Source: an uncultured Bacilli bacterium
GTDB lineage: Bacteria; Bacillota_I; Bacilli_A; RF39; UBA660
DNA length: 15,465 nt
NCBI GenBank assembly: GCA_944332105.1
Contig: CALVJI010000020.1
Span: 1 to 15,465 of the forward strand
Direction of reading: 5' to 3'
Every line of letters starts with the position of its first letter. The first letter of the stretch is position 1. Positions 5,844-13,567 of this stretch are shown here, piece after piece. The notes under the pieces are model-generated. The model searched no databases, had not been told where the DNA came from, and saw only the letters and a program-made list of their open reading frames with translations. The position numbers and the translations under genes are program-made.

Positions 5844-6275
5844 ATGAGTACATTTTTACAAAAAAAAGAAAACATTGAACGTAAATGGTATGTTATTGAT
5901 GCTACTGGTATATCTTTAGGTCGTGTTGCTACTAAAGCTGCAACTGTTTTACGTGGTAAACATAAACCTACTTATACCCCTAGTGTTGATTGCGGAGACT
6001 ATGTAATTATTATTAATGCTGACAAGGTTAAATTAACAGGTAACAAATTAGAAGATAAGATGTATTATAATCATTCTGGATATCCAGGAGGACTTAGAGA
6101 ACGTAATGCAAAAGAAATGATTCAAAATTATCCTGAAGAAATGATGGAAAGAGCTGTTAAAGGAATGCTTCCTCATGGAAGACTTGGTCGTGCGATGGGC
6201 AAGAAATTATTTGTTTATCGTGGTGCTGATCATAAACATCAAGCTCAAAAACCAGAAGTATTGAAAGTAGATTAA
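5844..6275 (+). CDS. rplM: 50S ribosomal protein L13
   Basis: L13 is an early-assembling protein of the large ribosomal subunit. The 143-residue product has the family landmarks WYVIDATGISLGRVATKAATVLRGKHKPTY, DYVIIINADKVKLTGNKL, YYNHSGYPGGLRE, AVKGMLPHGRLGRAMGKKLFVYRG and an HQAQKPEVL ending, at normal length. The start at 5844 is chosen because AAAGGA (5830-5835) is placed eight bases upstream and because homologues begin near MxTFLxKKExIERKWYV. It heads the rplM-rpsI operon with a 10-base gap to rpsI. Confidence 0.98.
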   Translation: MSTFLQKKENIERKWYVIDATGISLGRVATKAATVLRGKHKPTYTPSVDCGDYVIIINADKVKLTGNKLEDKMYYNHSGYPGGLRERNAKEMIQNYPEEMMERAVKGMLPHGRLGRAMGKKLFVYRGADHKHQAQKPEVLKVD

Positions 6276-6285
6276 GGAGGAAAAC

Positions 6286-6702
6286 ATGGCAAAACAAAGT
6301 TGGAAAGCTACAGGTAGAAGAAAAAGAGCAGTTGCTCAAGTTACCTTAGTAAGTGGAACAGGAAATATTGTTATTAATGGTGTAGATGTTAATGATTATA
6401 TGCCTGATAAAATTTTAGTTTTGGATTTAAAACAACCCTTAACTTTGACAAATAATGAGAATCGTTTCGATATTGAAGTAACCGTTAAAGGTGGCGGATA
6501 TGCTGGTCAAGCTGGAGCTATTCGTCTAGGTATTACACGGGCATTACTTTTGTTTGATGCTAATACAGATCAAACTGCTGATACTGCTTATCGTAAAATT
6601 TTAAAGCCTGCTGGTATGATTACTAGAGATCCACGAGTTAAAGAACGTAAGAAATATGGTCTTAAAAAAGCTCGTCGTGCTCCACAATTTAGTAAACGTT
6701 AG
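6286..6702 (+). CDS. rpsI: 30S ribosomal protein S9
   Basis: S9 binds the 16S rRNA head; its basic C-terminal tail reaches the P-site tRNA. The 138-residue product has TGRRKRAVAQVTLVSGTG, the central VTVKGGGYAGQAGAIRLGITRALL, the DPRVKERKKYGLKKARRAPQFSKR tail, and length only slightly above the usual 130. AAGGAGG lies just upstream of the ATG. It is the second gene of the rplM operon and is followed by a strong terminator. Confidence 0.98.
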   Translation: MAKQSWKATGRRKRAVAQVTLVSGTGNIVINGVDVNDYMPDKILVLDLKQPLTLTNNENRFDIEVTVKGGGYAGQAGAIRLGITRALLLFDANTDQTADTAYRKILKPAGMITRDPRVKERKKYGLKKARRAPQFSKR

Positions 6703-6714
6703 TATTGTTTTCTT

Positions 6715-6748
6715 AAACCTTATAGACTTTGTGTTTATAAGGTTTTTT
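6715..6748 (+). terminator. Intrinsic terminator of rplM-rpsI
   Basis: AAACCTTATA and TATAAGGTTT form a 10-bp perfect stem around an 11-base loop, followed by T residues. It lies only 28 bases before the cwlD start. Confidence 0.9.
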
Positions 6749-6775
6749 CTTGTCTTATTTTGAATATATTTTAAT

Positions 6776-7423
6776 ATGAAAAATTATATTTGTTTGTGTT
6801 TATTTTTAATTTTAGGCTCTTTTTTTGCTTTTGTTCCAGTGCAAGCTAGTTTTCCTTTATCTGGCCTGGTTTTTGTAATTGATCCAGGTCATGGTGGAGT
6901 AGACCCTGGGACGGTTGTTGGTTCTGTTTATGAAAAAAATATTAATTTACAGATTAGTTTAGCATTACGTGATGAGATTACAAAGTTAGGTGGTACAGTT
7001 TATATGACCCGTGAAGGTGATTATGATCTAGGAACACCTAATGCTACCTATCGTAAGAAAAGTGATTTTGATCATCGTATTCATTATATTAATACAAGTA
7101 ATGCAAATTATTACCTTTCTATACATCTAAATTATTTATCGGATAGTAGTTATTCTGGTGTGCAAGTCTTTTATTCTTCGGTAGATAAAAAAAATGAAGG
7201 CATCGCTTCATCTATTCAAAGTTTTATGAATGAAAAATTGGGCACAGATCGAGAAATAAAACGTATTTCAAATTCTATTTATATGTATTCTAAGCTAGAT
7301 GTTCCAGGTGTTTTAGTGGAATGTGGCTTTCTTTCAAATGGAGCCGAAAGAACTAAATTATTAGATGAACAATATATTCAGCAGTTTGCTCAATATTTAG
7401 CTTTAAGTCTTGTTAGTATTTAA
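6776..7423 (+). CDS. cwlD: N-acetylmuramoyl-L-alanine amidase CwlD (spore cortex)
   Basis: CwlD is a zinc amidase (Amidase_3) that removes peptides from cortex muramic acid so that the delta-lactam needed for germination can be made. The 215-residue product has an N-terminal signal/anchor (residues 4-24), the zinc ligands His39 (DPGHGG), Glu53 (EKNINLQ) and His117 (SIHLN), and the catalytic Glu182 (VLVECGFLSN). Size and position after rpsI match B. subtilis cwlD, which is the main reason for this name over other short amidases. No ribosome-binding site precedes the ATG; the 28 bases after the rpsI terminator contain GAATATATTTT, which could be a -10 for a leaderless transcript. Its 3' end overlaps the convergent minus-strand gene by 11 bases. 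Confidence 0.88.
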   Translation: MKNYICLCLFLILGSFFAFVPVQASFPLSGLVFVIDPGHGGVDPGTVVGSVYEKNINLQISLALRDEITKLGGTVYMTREGDYDLGTPNATYRKKSDFDHRIHYINTSNANYYLSIHLNYLSDSSYSGVQVFYSSVDKKNEGIASSIQSFMNEKLGTDREIKRISNSIYMYSKLDVPGVLVECGFLSNGAERTKLLDEQYIQQFAQYLALSLVSI

Positions 7424-8375
7424 AATATTTTGAGCTTCTTTTACGGTTTAACGGAAGTCCTGTAGAATATGAATTGTCACCAATAACTTTTAAAACTTCA
7501 GTTTCTGTTATTTCGTTGTTTAGATATTTTTCAATATTTTCAATTATATTACATGCTTCTTTTAATGAATCTTCATAAAGTTCTAAAAAGGAAGCATTAC
7601 TTGTTTTTTCTTTGGCTGCTGGATATACCCAGGTTTCGTGTGTTTCATTTAAATATTCTGGGTAAATTGCGTTTACATGAAAGCTTAAAAATTCATATCT
7701 TCTTTTACTTTGCTTCATTAGTAAGTCTTTCATGGCATAGAGTCTTTTCTTTAGACCAGTTTTATCTGTAACGAAGTATTTGAGTAAAAAATTTCCAGTT
7801 TGAACACTTTGTTTATAAATTGTGTCCATATTTGAAATATTAAAAGTTTTTTTGAATACATGGTTTATTGTGTTTTCCAGTTCTTTGGAAAAGGAAGTCT
7901 TAGGAAGTAGTTTGTTTGCTAGATTTGCTTTTTTTAGTTCTTGGCCTGTTTTTTTCTTATATAGATACGCATCGATATTTACTTCCATTTTTTCGTGCAA
8001 TCCACGATATTTTATGTTAATACTAGGAATTCCAGTATAATAAATAATAAATGGGTGACAACGATAATCTAGGACATAATGGCAAATACTACCATATAGA
8101 TAGCTTAAGACTTCCTTATTTTGTTTTAAGTTTTCTTTTTTTATGTATTCTAAAATGTTTTTAAAATAATAATTCACTTTTTTGTCTTGAGCTTCATTAC
8201 CTAATTTTCTAATATTTGCTCCTTGCCATGGAGTTAAAAACTTATAATAAAAAAGATTGTCAAAACTTTGAGCAAAGATATGATAGATTTTTTTGTTAAT
8301 TTTATTTTGGACTTGAAATGGCATTCTTTCCATCACTTCATCGGCAAAAAAATGATGTGTTATGATTGATGGCAT
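7413..8375 (-). CDS. Zinc-dependent phospholipase C family protein
   Basis: Belongs to the family of bacterial zinc-dependent phospholipase C-like proteins. The 320-residue product carries the metal-ligand pattern in order: His7-His8 near the start (SIITHHFFADEV), Asp39 (FAQSFDNLF), His99, Asp103 and His107 (SICHYVLDYRCHPF), and His127, Glu131 and Asp135 (HEKMEVNIDAYLY). No signal peptide is visible, unlike the secreted toxins of this family, so a cytoplasmic or unknown target is more likely and true phospholipase activity is unproven. AAGGAGG is four bases before the ATG. It is convergent with cwlD, sharing 11 bases of 3' end with no terminator between, and divergent from the Abi gene across a 144-base gap. 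Confidence 0.82.
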   Translation of the reverse strand: MPSIITHHFFADEVMERMPFQVQNKINKKIYHIFAQSFDNLFYYKFLTPWQGANIRKLGNEAQDKKVNYYFKNILEYIKKENLKQNKEVLSYLYGSICHYVLDYRCHPFIIYYTGIPSINIKYRGLHEKMEVNIDAYLYKKKTGQELKKANLANKLLPKTSFSKELENTINHVFKKTFNISNMDTIYKQSVQTGNFLLKYFVTDKTGLKKRLYAMKDLLMKQSKRRYEFLSFHVNAIYPEYLNETHETWVYPAAKEKTSNASFLELYEDSLKEACNIIENIEKYLNNEITETEVLKVIGDNSYSTGLPLNRKRSSKYFKY

Positions 8376-8486
8376 GGTACCTCCTTAATACACTTATTTT
8401 AGCATATTCACTCAAAATTTCATGAATTTTTCACATTTTACTAACATATTTGACAAGAAATCTGACTACAATAGTTCTGTACTTTG

Positions 8487-8495
8487 TGATATAAT
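8487..8495 (+). promoter_or_regulatory. Extended -10 element upstream of the Abi gene
   Basis: TGATATAAT is an extended -10 (TG, one base, TATAAT) about 25 bases before the Abi start. The sequence 17 bases upstream is TACAAT, a poor -35; a perfect TTGACA at 8450-8455 is too far away to serve it. Confidence 0.45.
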
Positions 8496-8519
8496 GGGTT
8501 AAGATACGAGAGGTGAAAC

Positions 8520-9446
8520 ATGGTTAAGACTTTTAAAACACTTGATGAACAAGTTAAAATATTACAAAGTAAAGGTCTTATTGTTTCTGATGAACAAGAG
8601 ACGAAAGATATTCTACTTAGAGAAAATTACTTTTTTATTAATGGCTATCGTTGGTTATTTTTGGAAAGTACAACCCGAAAACTTTTTTTGCCAGGGACGA
8701 CTTTTGAAGAATTATATGCTTTATTTCAATTTGATCGACATATTCGTAATATAACTTTTAAGAATTTATTGATTATTGAAAATAACCTTAAAAGTATTAC
8801 AGCTTATAATTTGTCTAGTAAGTATGGTATTAAAGAAGAGGATTATTTAAATGCTAAAAACTTTGTAAGTGATCGTAAGCGCAAGAAACAGGTAGATGAT
8901 TTATTGCGAAAGATGAAGCGTCAAATTCGAGTAAATGGAGGACAGCATCAAGCGACTCTTCATTATACAGAAAAATATGGTTATGTGCCAATGTGGATTG
9001 CGGTGAAAGTTTTATCTTTTGGAATAGTTAGTGAACTCTATCAGATATTAAAAAACGAAGATCAAATTAGCATTGCCCAAGATTTTCATGCGACTCGGGA
9101 ACAATTAGTGGTTTATTTTCCGATTTTAGCTAATTTTCGTAATTTATGTGCTCATGAAGATATTTTGTATGAACATAAGGCTCAACGTTCTATTGAAGAT
9201 ACAAAATATCATCAACTTTTAAATATACCCAAGGTTAATGATGAGTATATTTATGGAAAAAATGATTTATTCGCGATTGTTTTGATTTTAAAGCAATTAT
9301 TGAGAAGAGATGATTTTTTCTTGTTTATGAGTGAATTCGAATATGAAATACAAGTATTGGCTGATCGTTTGAAAACTATATCGATTGAGAAGGTCCTTGA
9401 TCGGATGGGGTTTCCAATTAATTATGGCGAGATTGTACGTTTATAA
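8520..9446 (+). CDS. Abi_2 (AbiD/AbiF-like) abortive infection protein
   Basis: A member of the Abi_2 family, phage-defence proteins that carry a HEPN-type fold and probably act as RNases. The 308-residue product has the N-terminal start seen in the family (KTLDEQVKILQSKGLIV, then ENYFFINGYRWLF), the FQFDRHIRNITFKNLLIIENNLKS helix block at about residues 70-92, and the HEPN Rx4H motif RNLCAH (Arg207, His212) in NFRNLCAHEDILY. AGAGGTGA lies three bases before the ATG. It stands alone: no recognisable antitoxin protein partner is adjacent. RNA antitoxins have been proposed for AbiF relatives; the 144-base gap upstream is the only space for one here. Base composition does not differ visibly from its neighbours. 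Confidence 0.85.
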   Translation: MVKTFKTLDEQVKILQSKGLIVSDEQETKDILLRENYFFINGYRWLFLESTTRKLFLPGTTFEELYALFQFDRHIRNITFKNLLIIENNLKSITAYNLSSKYGIKEEDYLNAKNFVSDRKRKKQVDDLLRKMKRQIRVNGGQHQATLHYTEKYGYVPMWIAVKVLSFGIVSELYQILKNEDQISIAQDFHATREQLVVYFPILANFRNLCAHEDILYEHKAQRSIEDTKYHQLLNIPKVNDEYIYGKNDLFAIVLILKQLLRRDDFFLFMSEFEYEIQVLADRLKTISIEKVLDRMGFPINYGEIVRL

Positions 9447-9485
9447 AAGAAATTTTCTTTTACATATAGAAAGGGAAGGAGTTTT

Positions 9486-10625
9486 ATGATGAAAGATACA
9501 AATGAAAAAAGTAAAATTAGTTCTACTGGAAAATTAGTTATTGTTGGCATTGTAATGTTTTTTGCCGGGGCGATTGGTTTATATGCTTTGATCTGTTTTT
9601 ATCCTGATCCATTTGTAAGAACGATAACAGAGCAGATTGAAACTCGAAATGTTACTGTTACAGATACTGGAATAGCGGATGCGGTTGAAAAACTTTATGA
9701 TGCGGTGGTTGTTGTAAAAACTTATTATCATGATCAACTTTATGCAACCGGGACTGGTTTTGTTTATAAAAAGGATGATAATACAGCATATATATTAACG
9801 AATAATCATGTTATTGAAAATGGTGATGCAGTTTATGTGGAATTTACTGATGGAAGACAAATAGAGACAACTGTAGAAGGTAAAGATACCTATTCTGATA
9901 TAGCTGTGCTTTCGCTAAGTGCTGATGAAGTTTCTGCGGTTGCTGAGATGGGAAGTAGTGAAGAAGCTCGGGTTGGTGATACTGTCTTTACAGTAGGTTC
10001 ACCTATTAATTCTGATGCTTATTCAGGTACTGTTACAAGAGGTATTTTATCTGGTAAAAATCGTTTAGTTAGTGTTTCAACAAGTAATTCTTCTACAGCG
10101 GATATGATGATGAGTGTTTTACAAACAGATGCTGCTATAAATTCTGGTAATTCAGGTGGCCCTTTAGCTAACGCAAATGGCGAGGTTATTGGTATTACTT
10201 CTTTGAAATTATCATCCAGTGGAATATCAAGCGCTAGTATAGAAGGTATGGGATTTGCAATACCAATTGAAACGGCCTTAAATTATGCTGAAAAATTAGA
10301 AAATGGTGAGACTATTGAAAGACCATCTTTAGGAATAAGTATGGTAAATGTTAGTAGTATGTATAATCGTTATCCATCTTTAAGTAATTCGGGAATAACT
10401 GAAGGCGTTTATGTTGAAAGTGTTTCAGATGGTAGCCCAGCTGATGATGGTGGAATGCAAGCAGGTGATATTATTGTTGAAGTAGACGATAAAGAAGTTT
10501 CAGATTATGCATATTTAAGATATCTCTTATATAATCATAGTGTTGGAGATACAATGAAAGTACGTGTATATCGTGATGGTGATTACATTGATTTAAATAT
10601 TACATTAGATCAAAAAGCAAGCTAG
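9486..10625 (+). CDS. Membrane-anchored HtrA-type serine protease (S1C) with PDZ domain
   Basis: HtrA/DegP-like proteases degrade or refold misfolded proteins outside the cell membrane. The 379-residue product has a short cytoplasmic N terminus, one membrane anchor (about residues 17-38), a trypsin-like domain with the triad His108 (LTNNHVIENG), Asp138 (YSDIAVLSL) and Ser223 (NSGNSGGPL), and one C-terminal PDZ domain (about 285-375, with the GITEGVYVESV and GGMQAGDIIVEVD motifs). Two ATGs (9486, 9489) are possible; AAGGAG at 9476-9481 is seven bases from the second and four from the first. It is 39 bases downstream of the Abi gene and may be co-transcribed with it. Its stop codon lies inside a terminator hairpin shared with the convergent gene. 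Confidence 0.93.
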   Translation: MMKDTNEKSKISSTGKLVIVGIVMFFAGAIGLYALICFYPDPFVRTITEQIETRNVTVTDTGIADAVEKLYDAVVVVKTYYHDQLYATGTGFVYKKDDNTAYILTNNHVIENGDAVYVEFTDGRQIETTVEGKDTYSDIAVLSLSADEVSAVAEMGSSEEARVGDTVFTVGSPINSDAYSGTVTRGILSGKNRLVSVSTSNSSTADMMMSVLQTDAAINSGNSGGPLANANGEVIGITSLKLSSSGISSASIEGMGFAIPIETALNYAEKLENGETIERPSLGISMVNVSSMYNRYPSLSNSGITEGVYVESVSDGSPADDGGMQAGDIIVEVDDKEVSDYAYLRYLLYNHSVGDTMKVRVYRDGDYIDLNITLDQKAS

Positions 10626-10642
10626 TTAGTTAGCTTGCTTTT
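10613..10642. terminator. Bidirectional terminator between htrA-type gene and convergent gene
   Basis: AAAAGCAAGCTA and TAGCTTGCTTTT form a 12-bp perfect stem around GTTAGT. The A/T ends give a T-run on both strands. The hairpin lies inside the coding 3' ends of both genes, whose TAG stops overlap in the palindrome CTAG (10622-10625). Confidence 0.8.
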
Positions 10643-10999
10643 GTGTCTTTTACGAACAATTTTTAAATCGACATCTGTTTTAAAATTTAAATAAGGTCGT
10701 AAACTGGTTTGTTCAATATATACTTGATCTTTCATAAGAGGTAAAGTTCTTAAAAGATGTTTTTCCATAAAAGGAATACGATAATTTAGACGCAACCAAA
10801 GGAAGAAATTCATTTGTTCTAAATCTAGATATTTTTGATCTTTTGTTTGAAGTAAAACAGCTTGTTTTTTTAGTAGTTCTCTTTTTTTCTTAATACGATA
10901 TATTTTAGGATCGTTAGAAATTGGTTCTGGTATTTCTTTTTCAATTTCATATTCTGTTACTTTATAAATATCGCCAAAAAATATACGTTCTGAATTCAT
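10622..10999 (-). CDS. Hypothetical protein, 125 residues
   Basis: I do not recognise this protein. It is 125 residues, highly charged, and rich in Lys, Arg, Glu and Leu. No signal peptide or membrane segment is visible. The N-terminal part (ERIFFGDIYKVTEYEIEKE) could be a short beta/strand element, the middle (KIYRIKKKRELLKKQAVLLQTKD) a basic helix, and the end is again basic (KIVRKRHKSKLTN). AAGGAG precedes the ATG at a good distance, and it lies 41 bases downstream of the membrane amidase on the same strand, so the two probably share a transcript that ends at the bidirectional terminator. The codon pattern looks like that of its neighbours, so it is likely a real gene. Confidence 0.75.
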   Translation of the reverse strand: MNSERIFFGDIYKVTEYEIEKEIPEPISNDPKIYRIKKKRELLKKQAVLLQTKDQKYLDLEQMNFFLWLRLNYRIPFMEKHLLRTLPLMKDQVYIEQTSLRPYLNFKTDVDLKIVRKRHKSKLTN

Positions 11000-11040
11000 A
11001 TTTTGTCTCCTTAATCTATTGTATTTTTGAGTTTCTTTTT

Positions 11041-12393
11041 TTATTCTTCTTGGGCTAAATATTTTGAAATAGCTGTTGCTAGGCCTTCTGCATAGCCAGA
11101 TGTATTTTGCATAATGTTTAATAGATCGCTGTAATTATCCATATATCCTAGTTCAAATAAGTAAGATTCTGCTGTGTTATTTGAATTATAGTGTTCATTT
11201 TTTGAATAAGTTGGAATATATCTGCCATCATTTGTCGCGTGAGTTGAAATGCCGCCAACTTCACGTAAATAGTAGTAATAAATTGTTTCTGTTGTTTTAT
11301 TGCTAGGTTGAACATCATCTTCTAAAATTTCTTCTTCGGTAAAGAATCTTTGATAAATGCCATCAGAAACACGATATAGTTGCTTAGTTGAAGTAGCTGT
11401 ATTGGCAAGGGTAGTAATTTCATCGACGAAGAGTGACGCAAAATCTAAATTCGTATCATTTGCAATGTAGACTTCTAATCCTTTAACAGTTCCTACACCT
11501 GAAGAGTTATGATGAATTGCAATATTTAATTTTGATTTGGTATCATTTGCTGTGGTAGCGCTTCCATAAGGGTCATAAATACTAATTCTCTCATCGGTTT
11601 CACGAGTTAAAATGACTTTATAGCCTAAGTTTTCCAAGTCTTCTTTTAATTGTAAAGCTACTTGTAAATTTTGATTTGATTCTGAAATAAGATTTCCAGA
11701 ATTACAATAACCTAAGCTGTTTGTCACACTGCCATCTGAACAAGCTGTTTTTCCAGGGTCTGATCCGCCATGACCAGGGTCGATCGTAATATCATAAACA
11801 TCATCTGGTAAAGTTGTCTCTTTGATAGTGAAACGTAGAGTAGGAATTTCTTCATAGGTATTCCACTCAATATCAATTTTATTGTTTTTATTGTCTTTCG
11901 TTAAAGTATAATACTCTAAATCGTTATAGGTTGTTTGATTTTGTAAAGAATAATATTTGATTACTTCTTCATTATTTTCATCTGTTCCTATTGTTTTAAT
12001 TAATAAGTAATATTCACCAATGGGAATGTTTTCTAACACGATTCCTTCATTAATATATTCGCTTGTAGTGAATGTGTAATTTTGATTATTTTGTTCTAAT
12101 TCCCATGGAATAGTAATTTCCTCATTTTCGTTTTTTAGAACTAAAACAAGATCATTTACATCTTCTTCTAAAGTAAAACTACCTTTTAAATTCATGTGAA
12201 TACCATAAATAGCATAATAGTCAATATTTGCGTAATTGTTTCGTTCAATTGTTTCTAAAAAAATTGCTTTGTGGTTGTCTTTGAATATAAGCGTATAACC
12301 CAGGTAGCCAATTCCCAAAATACATAAGGTGAAAATTATTGTCAGAATGTATGTTATTCCTTTCATTTTTAATTTTCTTTTTCTTTTTTTCAT
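11041..12393 (-). CDS. Membrane-anchored N-acetylmuramoyl-L-alanine amidase (Amidase_3)
   Basis: A zinc amidase that cuts the bond between N-acetylmuramic acid and the stem peptide of peptidoglycan. The 450-residue product has a basic start (MKKRKRKLKMK), one membrane anchor at about residues 12-37, an extracellular strand-rich region (about 40-195) that I do not recognise, and a C-terminal Amidase_3 domain: His208 (DPGHGGSDPG), Glu238 (ISESNQNLQ), His294 (IAIHHNSS) and the late Glu in YLFELGYMDN. An insert between DPGHGG and the Glu ligand contains two cysteines (TACSDGSVTNSLGYC) that could pair. GAGGAAG lies just upstream of ATG. It has a good sigma-A promoter, so it looks like a vegetative cell-wall or daughter-cell separation enzyme, in contrast to cwlD. 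Confidence 0.9.
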   Translation of the reverse strand: MKKRKRKLKMKGITYILTIIFTLCILGIGYLGYTLIFKDNHKAIFLETIERNNYANIDYYAIYGIHMNLKGSFTLEEDVNDLVLVLKNENEEITIPWELEQNNQNYTFTTSEYINEGIVLENIPIGEYYLLIKTIGTDENNEEVIKYYSLQNQTTYNDLEYYTLTKDNKNNKIDIEWNTYEEIPTLRFTIKETTLPDDVYDITIDPGHGGSDPGKTACSDGSVTNSLGYCNSGNLISESNQNLQVALQLKEDLENLGYKVILTRETDERISIYDPYGSATTANDTKSKLNIAIHHNSSGVGTVKGLEVYIANDTNLDFASLFVDEITTLANTATSTKQLYRVSDGIYQRFFTEEEILEDDVQPSNKTTETIYYYYLREVGGISTHATNDGRYIPTYSKNEHYNSNNTAESYLFELGYMDNYSDLLNIMQNTSGYAEGLATAISKYLAQEE

Positions 12394-12418
12394 AACTTCC
12401 TCTTTCTATGATACAATA

Positions 12419-12447
12419 ATTATAGCAGAGTTTTATTAGAAACTCAA
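12419..12447 (-). promoter_or_regulatory. Sigma-A promoter of the membrane amidase
   Basis: On the minus strand TTGAGT (12447-12442), a 17-base spacer and TATAAT (12424-12419). The predicted start of transcription is about 20 bases before the ATG. Confidence 0.75.
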
Positions 12448-12471
12448 TTATTCACAGGACGGGGATGAGAA

Positions 12472-13536
12472 ATGCATAATTTATTTGGATATTTAAAGTA
12501 TTATGGAGATGTTTCTTTTGATAAATTTGCTTTTAATGAAGTAGATAGTCTTATTTTATCTTTGCTCAGTTATGTTAAGTGGGATAAGATTGTTCCTAGT
12601 GGTCGGAATGATTATATATATTTAGAAGATGCTTGTACTTCATTTTTAAAAAAGAATGAAAAAGTAAATTTTAAAAAAGAGGACTGGTTATTTCCCAATT
12701 CTTATAAATTGGTTCAAGAACTTATCCATGCTAAACGTTTTTATCATACAAAGTTATATCATTTGGTTTCAAGTGTCGATTCTAATGGCCAGTTTGGGGC
12801 TTTAACTATTCGTTTACCTAATTTTGTAACTTATATTTCCTTTGAAGGAACGGATAGTAATGTTGTGGGATGGAAGGAAGACTTTCAAATGCTTTATCTG
12901 TTTCCTATTCCTTCTCAAAAGCTTGCTCAAGAATATTTTGATAAAACCATTCGTTTTTTTGATCGTGAAATTTATATTGGAGGCCATAGTAAGGGCGGAA
13001 ATTTGGCAATGTACGCTTATATGTATGGTAAAGATTCGTGGAAAAAGAAAGTAAAACAAGTTTATAATTTTGATGGACCTGGATTTGATAATAAAATATT
13101 AACATCTGATCGTTTTACTAATTTACAAAAGAAGTTAACGGTTGTTGTTCCAGAGGAAAGTGTTATCGGCATGATTTTGGGATGTGATACTTTTAAAACG
13201 GTAGTAAGTAGTGCTCGTGCTGTTTTACAACATGATGGGTATACTTGGCAATGTTTTGGAGGATTTTTGGAACAAACAGAGTTATCTAAAAAAAGTAAAA
13301 AGTTAAAAAGTAATTTAAAAGAATATATTGACGATATGAGTGATCATGAACGTAAAAATTTTGTAGAAACATTTTTTGCTATCTTTGAAAGAACGCATAT
13401 TACGAATATTATGCAATTAAAAGAGTTAAAAATGTCGACTTTGTTGGGATTAATGAAAGAAATAAAAAATATTCCATCTTCTACTAAACGAAATTTGATT
13501 GCGATGCTTAGATTGTTGATAACAGGAATGAATTAA
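12472..13536 (+). CDS. Mbeg1-like (DUF2974) alpha/beta-hydrolase family protein
   Basis: Belongs to the Mbeg1-like/DUF2974 family of lipase-fold proteins common in gut Firmicutes; substrate unknown. The 354-residue product begins with the family signature NLFGYLKYYGDVSFDKFAFNEVDSLILSLLSYVKWD, has FEGTDSNVVGWKEDFQM (the oxyanion-side motif) in the middle and the nucleophile elbow IGGHSKGGNLAMYA with Ser in GHSKGG, followed by YNFDGPGFD, which may hold the Asp of the triad; a His late in the protein (VLQHDGYTWQC) would complete it. No signal peptide or anchor is visible, so it acts in the cytoplasm unless it is released by lysis. GGGGATGAG precedes the ATG. It is divergent from the membrane amidase; 48 bases downstream lies the LysM amidase with its own promoter. 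Confidence 0.88.
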   Translation: MHNLFGYLKYYGDVSFDKFAFNEVDSLILSLLSYVKWDKIVPSGRNDYIYLEDACTSFLKKNEKVNFKKEDWLFPNSYKLVQELIHAKRFYHTKLYHLVSSVDSNGQFGALTIRLPNFVTYISFEGTDSNVVGWKEDFQMLYLFPIPSQKLAQEYFDKTIRFFDREIYIGGHSKGGNLAMYAYMYGKDSWKKKVKQVYNFDGPGFDNKILTSDRFTNLQKKLTVVVPEESVIGMILGCDTFKTVVSSARAVLQHDGYTWQCFGGFLEQTELSKKSKKLKSNLKEYIDDMSDHERKNFVETFFAIFERTHITNIMQLKELKMSTLLGLMKEIKNIPSSTKRNLIAMLRLLITGMN

Positions 13537-13539
13537 TTT

Positions 13540-13567
13540 AACAAAAATAGCCTTTTATCATAAATTA
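13540..13567 (+). promoter_or_regulatory. Candidate sigma-K promoter of the LysM amidase
   Basis: CATAAATTA (13559-13567) matches the sigma-K -10 CATAnnnTA exactly, and AACA (13540-13543) supplies the -35 AC with 15 bases between. CATA is followed after nine bases by the ribosome-binding site AGGAGGT (13572-13578). The -10 lies inside a perfect dyad, TATCATA/TATGATA (13556-13572). Confidence 0.5.

Noticed and set aside
6157..6339. Minus-strand open frame of 60 residues across the rplM-rpsI junction
   Set aside because: It lies opposite two certain ribosomal protein genes and has no plausible ribosome-binding site or family resemblance.
9463..9489. CATATAGAA upstream of the HtrA-type gene as another mother-cell promoter
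   Set aside because: The spacing from CATA to the ribosome-binding site differs, the match to CATAnnnTA is incomplete and no AC -35 lies at a suitable distance.
12814..13105. Several short open frames on both strands inside the Mbeg1-like gene
   Set aside because: They are shadows of a long gene with clear family motifs.
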